NCBI RefSeq assembly: GCF_020535565.1
Contig: NZ_CP084758.1
Location: forward strand, 124,001-188,000
DNA from: Shinella sp. XGS7
Lineage (GTDB): Bacteria; Pseudomonadota; Gammaproteobacteria; Burkholderiales; Burkholderiaceae_C
Direction: 5' to 3'
Length of the DNA stretch: 64,000 nucleotides
The position numbers were made by a program, and so were the translations under genes. The notes under the pieces were generated by a model. The model saw nothing but the letters and a program-made list of their open reading frames with translations, did not search any database and was not told the origin of the DNA. Positions 32,366-43,463 of the stretch are shown here, piece by piece (the stretch's first letter is position 1; the number at the start of each line of letters is the position of its first letter).

Positions 32366-35300
32366 TCAAACCCCTTCGGCGTCACGCACCGGATTGGCTT
32401 CCAGCTCATGCGCGTACATCTTGCGCTGGCGCTCACTGCCCTTGAAGATGCGCCGCACCACCAGGAAGAAGATCGGCACGAAGAAGATGGCGAGCACCGT
32501 GGCGGTGATCATGCCGCCCATGACGCCGGTGCCGATGGCGCGCTGGCTGCCCGAGCTTGCGCCGGTCGCGATCGCGAGCGGCAGAACGCCGAGCGTGAAG
32601 GCGAGCGAGGTCATCAGGATCGGGCGGAAGCGCAGGTGGCAGGCCTCGATGGTCGCATCGATCAGCGACCTGCCGTCCTCCATCAGTTCCTTGGCGAACT
32701 CGATGATCAGGATCGCGTTCTTCGCCGAAAGGCCGATGATCGCGATCAGGCCCACCTTGAAGTACACGTCGTTGGACATGTCGCGCATCGTGACCGCGAT
32801 GACCGCACCGATGACGCCGAGCGGCACCACGAGGATGACCGCGAACGGGATCGACCAGCTTTCATAGAGCGCCGCAAGGCACAGGAACACCAGCAGGATC
32901 GAGAGGCCGACGAGGATCGGCGCCTGCGAACCGGACTGGATTTCCTGCAGCGACTGGCCCGTCCACTCGTAGCCGAAGCCCGGCGGAAGCTGGGCGGCCA
33001 GCCGCTCCATCTCGGCGATCGCATCGCCCGAGGAGAAGCCCGGCTTGGTGTCGCCGCTGAGGCGCATGGACGGATAGCCGTTATAGCGCGTGGCCTGCAT
33101 CTGGCCCGTGATCCAGCGCGTGCTGGCGAAGGCCGAGAGCGGCACGCTCTTGCCCGCGGTATTGGTCACGTTCAGGGCCAGCAGGTCCTCGGGCGTCATG
33201 CGGGCCACGGCGTCGGCCTGCACCACCACGCGCTGCATGCGGCCGCTGCTCGGGAAGTCGTTCACATAGGCCGAGCCCAGCTGCGTGCCCAGCACGCGGG
33301 CCAGCACATCGAAGTTGACGCCCAGGGCCTGGGCCTTGTCGCGGTCGATGTCGATCTGCAGCTGCGGCGCATCTTCCAGGCCGTCCGGACGCATGCCCGT
33401 GATCAGCTTGCTCTTGCTGGCCATGCCCATGAGCTGGTTGCGCGCGGCCAGCAAGGCCTCGTGACCCAGACCCGCACGGTCCTGCAGGCGCAGGGCGAAG
33501 CCGGTGGCATTGCCCAGCTCAGGGATGGGCGGCGGCGAGAGCGGGAAGATGAAGGCATCACGCACGCCGAACATCATGGCGCCCATGGTGCGCTGCGCCA
33601 GCGCCTGGGCGCTGTGCTCGGCGCCGTGGCGCTCGTCCCAGGGCTTGAGCGGCACGAACACCAGGGCGGCGTTCTGGCCCTGACCCGAGAAGGAGAAGCC
33701 GATCACGCCCACGGTGTCCGCCACCTCGGGCTGCTTGCGCAGGAAGTCTTCCACCGTCTTGACGGCGGCCTCGGTGCGGTTGGTCGTGGCGCCCGGGGGC
33801 AACTGCACATTGACGATCAGGTAGCCCTGGTCCTCGTTAGGCAGGAAGGAGGTGGGCATGCGCACATAGAGCCAGCCCACGAGGGCGACCACGGCAAGGA
33901 AGGCCACCATCATGCTGGGGCTGCGCTTGAGCAGCTTGGCGACCCAGCCCTCATAGCCCTTGGAGCTGCGGTCGAAGCCGCGGTTGAACCAGCCGAAGAA
34001 GCCGCGCTTGGTGTGGTGATGGCCCTTCGGAACCTGCTTCAGGAAGCTGCCGGCAAGCGCAGGCGTCAGCGACAGCGCGAGGAAGGCCGAGAAGAGGATC
34101 GAGACGACCATCGTCAGCGAGAACTGCTGGTAGATGACGCCGACCGCGCCCGGGAAGAAGCCCATCGGAATGAACACCGAGGCGAGCACCAGCGTGATGC
34201 CGATGACGGCGCCGGTGATCTGCTTCATCGCCTTGCGGGTCGCCTCCTTCGGCGGCAGCCCCTCTTCCGACATGATGCGCTCGACGTTTTCAACGACGAT
34301 GATGGCGTCGTCGACGAGAATGCCGATGGCGAGCACCATGGCGAACATCGTCAGGACGTTGATCGAGAATCCCATGGCGAGCATGACGGCACAGGTGCCG
34401 AGCAGCGCGACGGGAACGACGAGCGTCGGGATGATGGTGTAGCGGATGTTCTGCAGGAACAGGAACATCACGAGGAACACGAGGCCGACGGCTTCGAGCA
34501 GCGTGTGGACCACCTGGGTGATGGAGATCTTGACGAACTTGGAGGAGTCGTAGGGAACGCTGTACTCGACGCTGGCCGGGAAGTACTGCTTGAGTTCTTC
34601 CATGCGCTGCTTCACCGCGGTGGCCGTGCCCAGGGCATTGCCGCTGGGCGAGAGCTGCACACCGATGCCGGTGGAGGGCTGGCCGTTCAGGCGGGCGTAG
34701 GTGCCGTAGTTCTGGCCACCCAGCTCCAGGCGCGCCACATCCTTGAGGCGCACGGTGGAACCGTCGGCATTGGCACGCAGCACGATCTTGCCGAACTGCT
34801 CCACGTTCTCCAGCTGGCCCTTGACCACCACGGTGGCCGACATGGTCTGGCTGGAGAGGTTGGGGCGGTCACCCATCACACCGGCGGGCACCAGGGCGTT
34901 CTGCGCCGCGATGGCGGCATTGACCTCGGCCGGGCTGATGCCGAAGGACAGCATCTTGGCCGGATCCAGCCAGATGCGCATCGCGCGCTCGGTACCGAAG
35001 AGCTGGGCCTGACCCACACCGGGGATGCGCTGGATCTCGGGCACGATATTGCGGGCGGCATAGTCACCCAGCGCAATCGGGTCCTGTGAGCCGTCCTTGG
35101 ACGACAGGATCACGAAGAGCAGGAAGTTGTTGCGCGCCTTGTCCACGCGCACGCCCTGCTGCGTCACAGCCGCCGGCAGGCGCGGGCTGGCGCGCGAGAG
35201 GCGGTTCTGCACCTCGACCTGGGCCAGGTCGATATTGGTGCCGGACTCGAAAGTCACGGTGATGGCGCCGGTGCCATTGGCCTGGCTGACCGATTCCATA

Positions 35301-35530
35301 TAGGCCAGGCCGGGCGCGCCATTGAGCTCCTGCTCGATGACGGAGATCACGGCCTCGTCCAGGGTCTTGGCCGAGGCGCCGGGGTAGGCGACGTTGATGG
35401 ACAGCGAGGGCGGCGCCACCGTGGGGTATTGCGCCACCGGCAGCTGGGTGATGGCCACCCCGCCGAACACCAGGATGAAGAGCGCGATCACCCACGCGAA
35501 GATGGGGCGATCAATGAAGAAACGAGCCAT
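32366..35530 (-). CDS. RND multidrug efflux inner-membrane transporter (AcrB/MexB type), mosaic
   Basis: 1054-residue HAE1-family proton antiporter. Starts MARFFIDRPIFAWVIALFI. Proton-relay residues are present: the Asp pair in GILVDDAIIV (helix 4) and Lys in GLSAKNAIL (helix 10). Length and 12-helix pattern are normal. AGAGGT eight bases before the ATG sets the start. Odd: residues ~310-503 (34600-34020) and ~817-1023 (33080-32460) use CTC, GTC, TCG and ACG heavily, unlike the CTG/GCC/GTG style of the rest of the gene and window, so the gene is a mosaic in composition (see findings). The reading frame is intact. Confidence 0.93.
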   Translation of the reverse strand: MARFFIDRPIFAWVIALFILVFGGVAITQLPVAQYPTVAPPSLSINVAYPGASAKTLDEAVISVIEQELNGAPGLAYMESVSQANGTGAITVTFESGTNIDLAQVEVQNRLSRASPRLPAAVTQQGVRVDKARNNFLLFVILSSKDGSQDPIALGDYAARNIVPEIQRIPGVGQAQLFGTERAMRIWLDPAKMLSFGISPAEVNAAIAAQNALVPAGVMGDRPNLSSQTMSATVVVKGQLENVEQFGKIVLRANADGSTVRLKDVARLELGGQNYGTYARLNGQPSTGIGVQLSPSGNALGTATAVKQRMEELKQYFPASVEYSVPYDSSKFVKISITQVVHTLLEAVGLVFLVMFLFLQNIRYTIIPTLVVPVALLGTCAVMLAMGFSINVLTMFAMVLAIGILVDDAIIVVENVERIMSEEGLPPKEATRKAMKQITGAVIGITLVLASVFIPMGFFPGAVGVIYQQFSLTMVVSILFSAFLALSLTPALAGSFLKQVPKGHHHTKRGFFGWFNRGFDRSSKGYEGWVAKLLKRSPSMMVAFLAVVALVGWLYVRMPTSFLPNEDQGYLIVNVQLPPGATTNRTEAAVKTVEDFLRKQPEVADTVGVIGFSFSGQGQNAALVFVPLKPWDERHGAEHSAQALAQRTMGAMMFGVRDAFIFPLSPPPIPELGNATGFALRLQDRAGLGHEALLAARNQLMGMASKSKLITGMRPDGLEDAPQLQIDIDRDKAQALGVNFDVLARVLGTQLGSAYVNDFPSSGRMQRVVVQADAVARMTPEDLLALNVTNTAGKSVPLSAFASTRWITGQMQATRYNGYPSMRLSGDTKPGFSSGDAIAEMERLAAQLPPGFGYEWTGQSLQEIQSGSQAPILVGLSILLVFLCLAALYESWSIPFAVILVVPLGVIGAVIAVTMRDMSNDVYFKVGLIAIIGLSAKNAILIIEFAKELMEDGRSLIDATIEACHLRFRPILMTSLAFTLGVLPLAIATGASSGSQRAIGTGVMGGMITATVLAIFFVPIFFLVVRRIFKGSERQRKMYAHELEANPVRDAEGV

Positions 35531-35548
35531 ATTGCAGACCTCTTGCGC

Positions 35549-36757
35549 TTAGCGGCTGGCGGCCGAGGCCGGGGCTTGCGGGGCCGAGGCCGGTGCGGCA
35601 CCCGGGGCGGCCGCGCTGGCCGCACTGGCCGCGAACGGCACCGGCTTGACCGGCGCGCCCGGCACGAACATCTTCTGGAAGCCGTCGGCAATCACTTGCT
35701 CGCCCGGCTTCAGACCTTCCAGCACCACCCACTGATTGCCCTCGGCGCCGCCGATCTTGACCTTGCGGGGCTGGGGCTTGCTGTCGGGGCCCACCACCAG
35801 CACCGTGTCGCCGGCGCTGCCGCGGGTCACGGCCTGCTGGGGCAGCAGGATGGCGGACGGCAGCTCGGCCTGGGCCAGGCGCACACGCACATACTGGCCC
35901 GGCAGCAGGGCTCCGTCGGCATTGGGCACCTCGGCGCGCAGGGACACCTGGCCCGAGGTGGTGTCCACCGTCAGATCGGTGAAGAGCAGCTTGCCCGGCT
36001 TGCTGCTGCCGTCGTCCAGCAACACCTGCACCTGGGCGGCATTGTTGCCGGCGCTGCGCATCTGACCCTTGGCCAGGGCACGCTTGAGCTGCTGCACCTC
36101 GTTGGCCGACTGGGTGAAGTTCACATAGACGCTGGAGGTCTGCTGGATCAGGGCCAGCTGGGTGGCCTCGCCGGCGCTGACCAGGGCACCCTCGGTGACC
36201 AGGGCGCGGCCGATGCGGCCCGAGATGGGCGCGCTGACGCGGGCGTAATCCAGATTGAGCTTGGCCGTGGCAATGGCGGCCTTGGCGGCGGCCACATCGG
36301 CCTCGGCCTGCTTGGCGCTGGCCACGCTCAGCAGGTATTCCTGCTGGCTGATGGCCTTGGCCTCGACCAGGGGCTTGTTGCGCTCGGCCAGGGCCGCGGC
36401 CTGGCTCAGATTGGCCTGGGCCTTGGCCAGGCTGGCCTGGGCACTGTCGAACTGGGCCTGATAGGGCGCGGGATCAATCTGGAACAGGGACTGGCCGGCC
36501 TTGACCTCGGAGCCCTCGGTGAACAGGCGCTGCAGCACCACGCCGTTGACGCGGGCACGGACCTGGGCGGTGCGCAGGGCCTCCACGCGGCCGGGCAGCT
36601 CGGTCTGCACCGGCACGGCCTGCTCGGCCACCGTCACCACGCCCACCACGGCCGGCGGCATGCCGCCACCGCCCGGACCGGCCGGGGCGCCGCCTTCCTT
36701 GGAGCAGCCCGCCAGCACGGCGGCAATCGCCACCGTCAGGGGCAGCAGGTAGAGCAT
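35549..36757 (-). CDS. RND periplasmic adaptor lipoprotein (AcrA/MexA type)
   Basis: 402 residues from ATG 36757: signal with lipobox LAGC (VLAGCSKEGG), lipoyl half-motifs RVEALRTAQVRARVNGVVLQ and ARVSAPISGRIGRALVTEGALVSAG around a helical hairpin, beta-barrel and membrane-proximal domains (VPNADGALLPGQYVRVRL, LPQQAVTRGSAGDTVLVV). An Ala/Pro-rich tail closes it. A GTG at 36820 has a better ribosome-binding site (GAGAGG, eight bases) and would add 21 residues; the start is therefore uncertain. Expected to be repressed by the divergent TetR protein through the operator at 36923. Confidence 0.9.
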   Translation of the reverse strand: MLYLLPLTVAIAAVLAGCSKEGGAPAGPGGGGMPPAVVGVVTVAEQAVPVQTELPGRVEALRTAQVRARVNGVVLQRLFTEGSEVKAGQSLFQIDPAPYQAQFDSAQASLAKAQANLSQAAALAERNKPLVEAKAISQQEYLLSVASAKQAEADVAAAKAAIATAKLNLDYARVSAPISGRIGRALVTEGALVSAGEATQLALIQQTSSVYVNFTQSANEVQQLKRALAKGQMRSAGNNAAQVQVLLDDGSSKPGKLLFTDLTVDTTSGQVSLRAEVPNADGALLPGQYVRVRLAQAELPSAILLPQQAVTRGSAGDTVLVVGPDSKPQPRKVKIGGAEGNQWVVLEGLKPGEQVIADGFQKMFVPGAPVKPVPFAASAASAAAPGAAPASAPQAPASAASR

Positions 36758-36922
36758 CCGACTGCCCAGGCTGAGCGGAGCGTGGTCGGCGGTTTCTTGG
36801 GTCTTTGCTGAGCAGATCACGGATGAGGCCTCTCTTCGAAGAATTCCGGCGCGCACAAGGCCGGCGACAAACGCACGACGTTTGACGCCGGCGGCTTGAA
36901 CTCAGGGATGTCCCGCAGTATA

Positions 36923-36946
36923 CACATACATACGTGAATGTATGTA
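36923..36946. promoter_or_regulatory. AcrR-type operator
   Basis: Perfect eight-base arms ACATACAT (36924-36931) and ATGTATGT (36938-36945) around six bases ACGTGA. The arms and the GTGA of the centre match the E. coli AcrR site. It lies between the divergent adaptor and TetR genes. A TATACT (minus strand, 36923-36918) for the pump operon touches it, so binding should block the pump promoter; a plus-strand TAAAAT box for the repressor gene is 36955-36960. Confidence 0.85.
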
Positions 36947-36969
36947 AATCCGTTTAAAATGGTGGGGTC

Positions 36970-37701
36970 ATGGCACGCAAGACCAAGCAAGAGGCGCTCG
37001 AGACGCGCCACAAACTCCTCGATGCTGCGGAACAGCTGTTCCAGCGGCAGGGGGTCTCCCGCACCTCGCTGCAGCAGATCGCCGAGGCCGCCGGCCTGAC
37101 CCGCGGCGCGGTCTACTGGCACTTCAAGGACAAGGCCGAACTCTTCCAGGCCATGATGGACCGCGCCACCATGCCCCTGGAAGAGGGCATGACCCCGCCC
37201 GACGCGGTGGAATCCACCCCGCTGAGCCTGGTGGAGCTGCGCTGGGGCCTGGTGAACATCTTCCACTGCGCGGTGCACAACGAGCGCACCCGCCGCGTCT
37301 TCGAGATCGCGATGAAGAAGGTGGAGTACACCGGGGAGCTGCAGGCCCTGCAGGAGCGCAAGCTCCAGGCCATGCAGGGCTGGCGGGCGCAGAACCGCGC
37401 CGCCTTCGAGCGCGCCATCGCCGAGGGCCTGCTGCCGCCCGGCCTGAACGTGACCCTGGCGGCGGTGGCCCTGGTGGCCCTGGTGGATGGTCTGCTGCAT
37501 CAATGGATCATCGACCCCGAAGGCTTCGACCTGATGGAAGTGGGACAGACCGCCGTTGAAGGCTTCCTCGGCAGCCTGGTGGGCGGCGTTGAAACCAGCC
37601 TGCTGCCGCCCCTGAGTGCGGCCGAACGCGAGCGCCTGGGCCTGGCCGGTGCTTGCAGCGTGGCGCGAAGAACGGAACAAATCCACCGCGAAGCCCCATG
37701 A
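36970..37701 (+). CDS. acrR: TetR-family repressor of the RND pump (AcrR/TtgR-like)
   Basis: 243 residues. N-terminal HTH of the AcrR type: KTKQEALETRHKLLDAAEQLF, VSRTSLQQIAEAAGLTRGAVYWHFKDKAELF. The C-terminal helical domain contains ELRWGLVNIFHCAVHNERTRRVFEIAMKKVEYTGEL, close to the TtgR/MexR-like ligand domains that bind lipophilic drugs. It diverges from the pump operon and has a matching operator between. The protein is about 30 residues longer at the C-terminus than AcrR. Confidence 0.92.
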   Translation: MARKTKQEALETRHKLLDAAEQLFQRQGVSRTSLQQIAEAAGLTRGAVYWHFKDKAELFQAMMDRATMPLEEGMTPPDAVESTPLSLVELRWGLVNIFHCAVHNERTRRVFEIAMKKVEYTGELQALQERKLQAMQGWRAQNRAAFERAIAEGLLPPGLNVTLAAVALVALVDGLLHQWIIDPEGFDLMEVGQTAVEGFLGSLVGGVETSLLPPLSAAERERLGLAGACSVARRTEQIHREAP

Positions 37702-37784
37702 ATTGCCGGGCTAACACCGGGAAATGACCGGGTTTGCCCCAGGTCAAGGGACAATAGCGGGTTGCCCGCCAGCCGCCTAGCCCT

Positions 37785-40130
<2,346 letters not shown>

Positions 40131-40145
40131 GGCCCGCGGCGCGCC

Positions 40146-40475
40146 CTAGCGCGGCGCGCGCAGCAGCTCGATCAGGCGCCGCCCCAGCCGCCACCAGCCC
40201 AGGCCCGCGCTGATCCAGCGCAGGGCCCGCCCCGGCCGGCGCAGGGCCAGCAGCCCCAGGGCCAGCGCCCCCAGGCGCGGCCACCAGCCGCGGCCGGTTC
40301 CGGCCGTGGCCAGGCCCTGGCGCAGGCCGGTCCACAGCGACCAGCCCTGCTCCGCCCAGCCCAGGGGACGCTGCAGGGCCTGCAGGTCCTCGCGCAAGGC
40401 GCCGCGCAGCTCGGCGCTGCGCAGGCGCAGCATCAGCTGGCGCTGGCGCAGCTCGCGTTCGGCGGCATCCAGCAT
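40146..40475 (-). CDS. Small membrane-associated hypothetical protein (YqjK-like position)
   Basis: 109 residues: helical N-terminus rich in Arg and Leu (MLDAAERELRQRQLMLRLRS), LQALQRPLGWAEQGWSLW and a Trp/Leu-rich C-terminal hydrophobic region. It starts one base inside the upstream stop (TGATG). In enterobacteria a similarly small protein follows YqjD-YqjE; the position suggests the same system but sequence identity is not evident. Confidence 0.65.
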   Translation of the reverse strand: MLDAAERELRQRQLMLRLRSAELRGALREDLQALQRPLGWAEQGWSLWTGLRQGLATAGTGRGWWPRLGALALGLLALRRPGRALRWISAGLGWWRLGRRLIELLRAPR

Positions 40476-40879
40476 CAGTTGGGCCCTCCGCCCAGCTCCT
40501 CGCGGTCCCGTCCCAGCTCGGCCAGGCTGGCGGCGAACAGGCCACTCGGGGCGGCCAGGCGCTCGCGCGCCCGGGTCCACAAGAACCAGGCCAGCCCCAG
40601 GTAGACGGCCCCCAGCAGCAGGGCGGCCAGCCAGCGCCAGGCGTCGGGACTCAGCAGCACGATGGCCAGGCTCAGCAGGCCCAGGGCCATGCCACCAAAG
40701 AGCAGGGCCAGCAGCGCGCCCAGCAGGGCGCCGAAGAGGCGCAGCTTCTCCGCTTCCAGCTCCGTGCCCAGCAGGCTCAGACGCAGCTGCAGCAGCTCCA
40801 GCACATGATCCAGCAGACGCCGCAGCGCCTCCATCAGGCCGCTCGGGGCCGCTGCGGCGCCCGGCTCTTGCTTGCCCAT
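40475..40879 (-). CDS. YqjE-like / phage-holin-superfamily membrane protein
   Basis: 134 residues. Amphipathic start (LMEALRRLLDHVLELLQLRLSLLGTELEAEKLRL), two long hydrophobic helices (about 48-75 and 80-102) and a charged tail, matching the holin-superfamily III/YqjE family found with DUF883 proteins. AAGGAG five bases before the ATG fixes the start. The usual DUF883 partner is not adjacent but sits 2.6 kb away at 43464. Confidence 0.8.
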   Translation of the reverse strand: MGKQEPGAAAAPSGLMEALRRLLDHVLELLQLRLSLLGTELEAEKLRLFGALLGALLALLFGGMALGLLSLAIVLLSPDAWRWLAALLLGAVYLGLAWFLWTRARERLAAPSGLFAASLAELGRDREELGGGPN

Positions 40880-41116
40880 CCCTGCTCCTTCTCCGGTCTG
40901 ATCCAGACCATGAAGCTTAAACCGGCCCTAGGACTTTCCCGGCGACTCGCGGCTGACTTGCCACAAAGCCGGTTTTGCAATGTCTGACAGACAGGTAAAT
41001 CGTCTATAACCCGAGCTTCGGCAAGCGCTTTCACCAAAGCCGGACCGGAACAAGACCAGTACTTTCTGCGACCATGTCAAGGAGACCGTCCCAGCGTGAC
41101 GGCACAGGAACCGCCC

Positions 41117-43396
41117 ATGTCCGAGAACCAGGAGCCAGCCGGAGCAGCCTCGCCGGGCACTCACCCCGACGACGACGATCTGCTGGAGTTCGTGGACGGC
41201 CCCGAAGGCGCCGCAGAGTCCCTATCCGGTCCGGCCACGGTGCCCTGGCAGGTCCTGATCGTCGATGACGATGCCGATGTGCACAAGGCCACCGAGCTGG
41301 CCATGCAGGGCCTGCTGATCGAGGGCCGCCCCCTGAGTTTTCTGCACGCCAGCTCCGCCGCCCAGGCCCATGAGCTGATGCGCCGCGAGCATGATCTGGC
41401 GGTGGTGCTGCTGGACGTGGTGATGGAGTCCGAGGACGCCGGTCTGCAGCTGGTGCGCCAGATCCGCGAAGACCTGAACCAGCATGCGGTGCGCATCGTG
41501 CTGCGCACCGGCCAGCCCGGCTATGCGCCCGAGATCGAGACGGTGCAGGCCTATGACATCAACGACTACAAGACCAAGTCCGAGCTGACCCGCACCCGGC
41601 TCTACACGGTGCTCACCGCGGCCATCCGCTCCTACAAGCAGATCTGCGCGCTGGAGTCCAACCGCCAGGGCCTGGAGCTCATCGTCGAGGCCAGCACCGA
41701 GCTCAGCCGCCTGCGCGGCCTGCACCGCTTCGCCGAGGGCGTGGTCACCCAGATCTGCGCCCTGCTGGGCATCCTGCCCGAGGGCCTGGTCTGCGCCCAG
41801 GCCGGCAGCGACGGCCCCGGCGATCTCTGCGAGATGCGCATCATCGCCGCCGCCGGCCAGTACAGCGGCCTGATCAACACCCCGCTGCCCAGCGTGCAGG
41901 TGGCCCATGTGCGGGAGCAGCTCACGCGCTGCCTGCAGGCACGCCAGCATCTCTTTGACGAACCCGGCGGCACCTGCCTGTTCTTCGGCCTGGCCAATGG
42001 CCGGGCCATGGCCGCCCTGGTGGAGACCGGCCGCGCACTCAACAGCATGGAGCTGCAGCTGCTGCGCGCCTTCTGCTCCAACATCTCGGTGGGCTTCGAG
42101 AACGTGGTGCTCTATGGCCAGCTGCTGGACCAGGCCCATCAGGACCCGCTGCTGCGCCTGCCCAACCGGGTGCGCTTCATCGAGCTGCTGGACCAGAACC
42201 TCAAGGAGCCCGGCGGCATCACCCTGGCCCTGATCGACCTGGACGACTTCGCCGATGTGAACGACGCCTTCGGCCATGCCTTTGGCGACCAGGTGCTGCA
42301 GGCCGTGGCCCAACGCCTGGGCGAGTGCCTGGGCTTCAACACCTCTATGGCCCGCGTGGCGGCCGATGCCTTCGGCCTGATAGGCCCCGAGGAACTGGTC
42401 AACAGCGAGCGCATACGCTCCGCCTTTCTGGACCCCTTCGAGGTGGCCGGCGAGCGCCTGCAGATCTCGGCCACCACCGGCCTGGTGCGCCTGACCGACT
42501 CCGCCGCACGCGGCTCCGAGTTGCTGCTGGACGCCCAGATCGCGCTCAAGCGCGCCAAGCAGCAGCACCGCGGCGCGGCCCAGTACTTCTCGCCCGAGAT
42601 GGGCACCGATGCGCGCGAGCGCTTCAAGCTGCTCAAGGGCCTGCGCGCCGGCTTCGAGGAGAACCGCCTCTTCGTGGTCTACCAGCCTCAGGTGGATCTG
42701 GGCAGCAAGCGCGCCCTGGGCGCCGAGGCCCTGCTGCGCTGGCGCACGGCGGACGGCGCCTTTGTGCCGCCCGACCAGTTCATCCCCCTGGCCGAGCAGA
42801 GCGGCCTGATCATCAGCATCGGCGAGTTCGTGCTGCGCACCGCCTGCCACCAGCTGCGCCGCATGGAGGATCGCGGCTACCGCGATTTCCGCATGTGCGT
42901 GAACATCTCCCTGGCCCAGTTCCGCCACCCCGGCTTCATCGCCAGCCTGGAACGCGCCCTGCAGGACACCGGCATCAACCCCTGCAATCTGGAGCTGGAG
43001 ATCACCGAGTCCATGGCCATGGAAGACAGCACCCTGGTGCGCCAGCTGCTGTCCGAGATCAAGCGCAGCGGCGCCACCGTGGCCATCGACGATTTCGGCA
43101 CCGGCTTTTCCTCGCTCTCCCAGCTGCGCCAGCTGGAGGTGGGTCGACTCAAGATCGACCGTGCCTTTGTGCGCGAGGCCCAGCATTCCAGCGCCGGCCT
43201 CACCATCGCCCACATGGTCATCAATCTGGGCCGCGGCCTGGGCCTGACCGTGATCGCCGAGGGCGTGGAGACCGAGGAGCAGCGCCAGCAGCTGCTGGCC
43301 CTGGGCTGCCACGAGGGCCAGGGCTGGCTCTTTGCCAAGCCCATGCCGGCCGATCAGCTGGAGCAGTGGATGGGCGAGCAGCCGGCCGCCGCCTGA
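41117..43396 (+). CDS. REC-DUF3369-GGDEF-EAL response regulator
   Basis: 759 residues. Receiver domain 43-165 (DDDAD acidic cluster, phospho-acceptor Asp 100 in VLLDVVM), DUF3369 sensor-like region to about 335, a GGDEF domain whose signature reads VAADAFGLI instead of GGDEF (inactive), and an EAL domain with EALLRW, NISLAQF, LEITES, DDFGTGFSSL and IAEGVETEEQ intact. So it should be a phosphorylation-controlled c-di-GMP phosphodiesterase. AGGAA six bases before ATG 41117 sets the start. No cognate kinase is adjacent. A terminator follows 20 bases after the stop. Confidence 0.92.
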   Translation: MSENQEPAGAASPGTHPDDDDLLEFVDGPEGAAESLSGPATVPWQVLIVDDDADVHKATELAMQGLLIEGRPLSFLHASSAAQAHELMRREHDLAVVLLDVVMESEDAGLQLVRQIREDLNQHAVRIVLRTGQPGYAPEIETVQAYDINDYKTKSELTRTRLYTVLTAAIRSYKQICALESNRQGLELIVEASTELSRLRGLHRFAEGVVTQICALLGILPEGLVCAQAGSDGPGDLCEMRIIAAAGQYSGLINTPLPSVQVAHVREQLTRCLQARQHLFDEPGGTCLFFGLANGRAMAALVETGRALNSMELQLLRAFCSNISVGFENVVLYGQLLDQAHQDPLLRLPNRVRFIELLDQNLKEPGGITLALIDLDDFADVNDAFGHAFGDQVLQAVAQRLGECLGFNTSMARVAADAFGLIGPEELVNSERIRSAFLDPFEVAGERLQISATTGLVRLTDSAARGSELLLDAQIALKRAKQQHRGAAQYFSPEMGTDARERFKLLKGLRAGFEENRLFVVYQPQVDLGSKRALGAEALLRWRTADGAFVPPDQFIPLAEQSGLIISIGEFVLRTACHQLRRMEDRGYRDFRMCVNISLAQFRHPGFIASLERALQDTGINPCNLELEITESMAMEDSTLVRQLLSEIKRSGATVAIDDFGTGFSSLSQLRQLEVGRLKIDRAFVREAQHSSAGLTIAHMVINLGRGLGLTVIAEGVETEEQRQQLLALGCHEGQGWLFAKPMPADQLEQWMGEQPAAA

Positions 43397-43415
43397 GCCG
43401 CGCGCCGCCCCATGA

Positions 43416-43441
43416 AAAACAGGCCCCGCGGGGCCTGTTTT
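43416..43441. terminator. Bidirectional intrinsic terminator
   Basis: AAAACAGGCCCC-GC-GGGGCCTGTTTT between the convergent EAL and DUF883 genes; the A and T arms act as U-tracts in both directions. Confidence 0.85.
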
Positions 43442-43463
43442 GCTGTGGCGCGAAAGCCGGGCT

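Noticed and set aside
32408..35089. 893-codon open frame antisense to the RND transporter
   Set aside because: His/Glu/Arg-rich nonsense typical of antisense frames in high-GC genes; the minus strand encodes a full RND protein with its catalytic residues.
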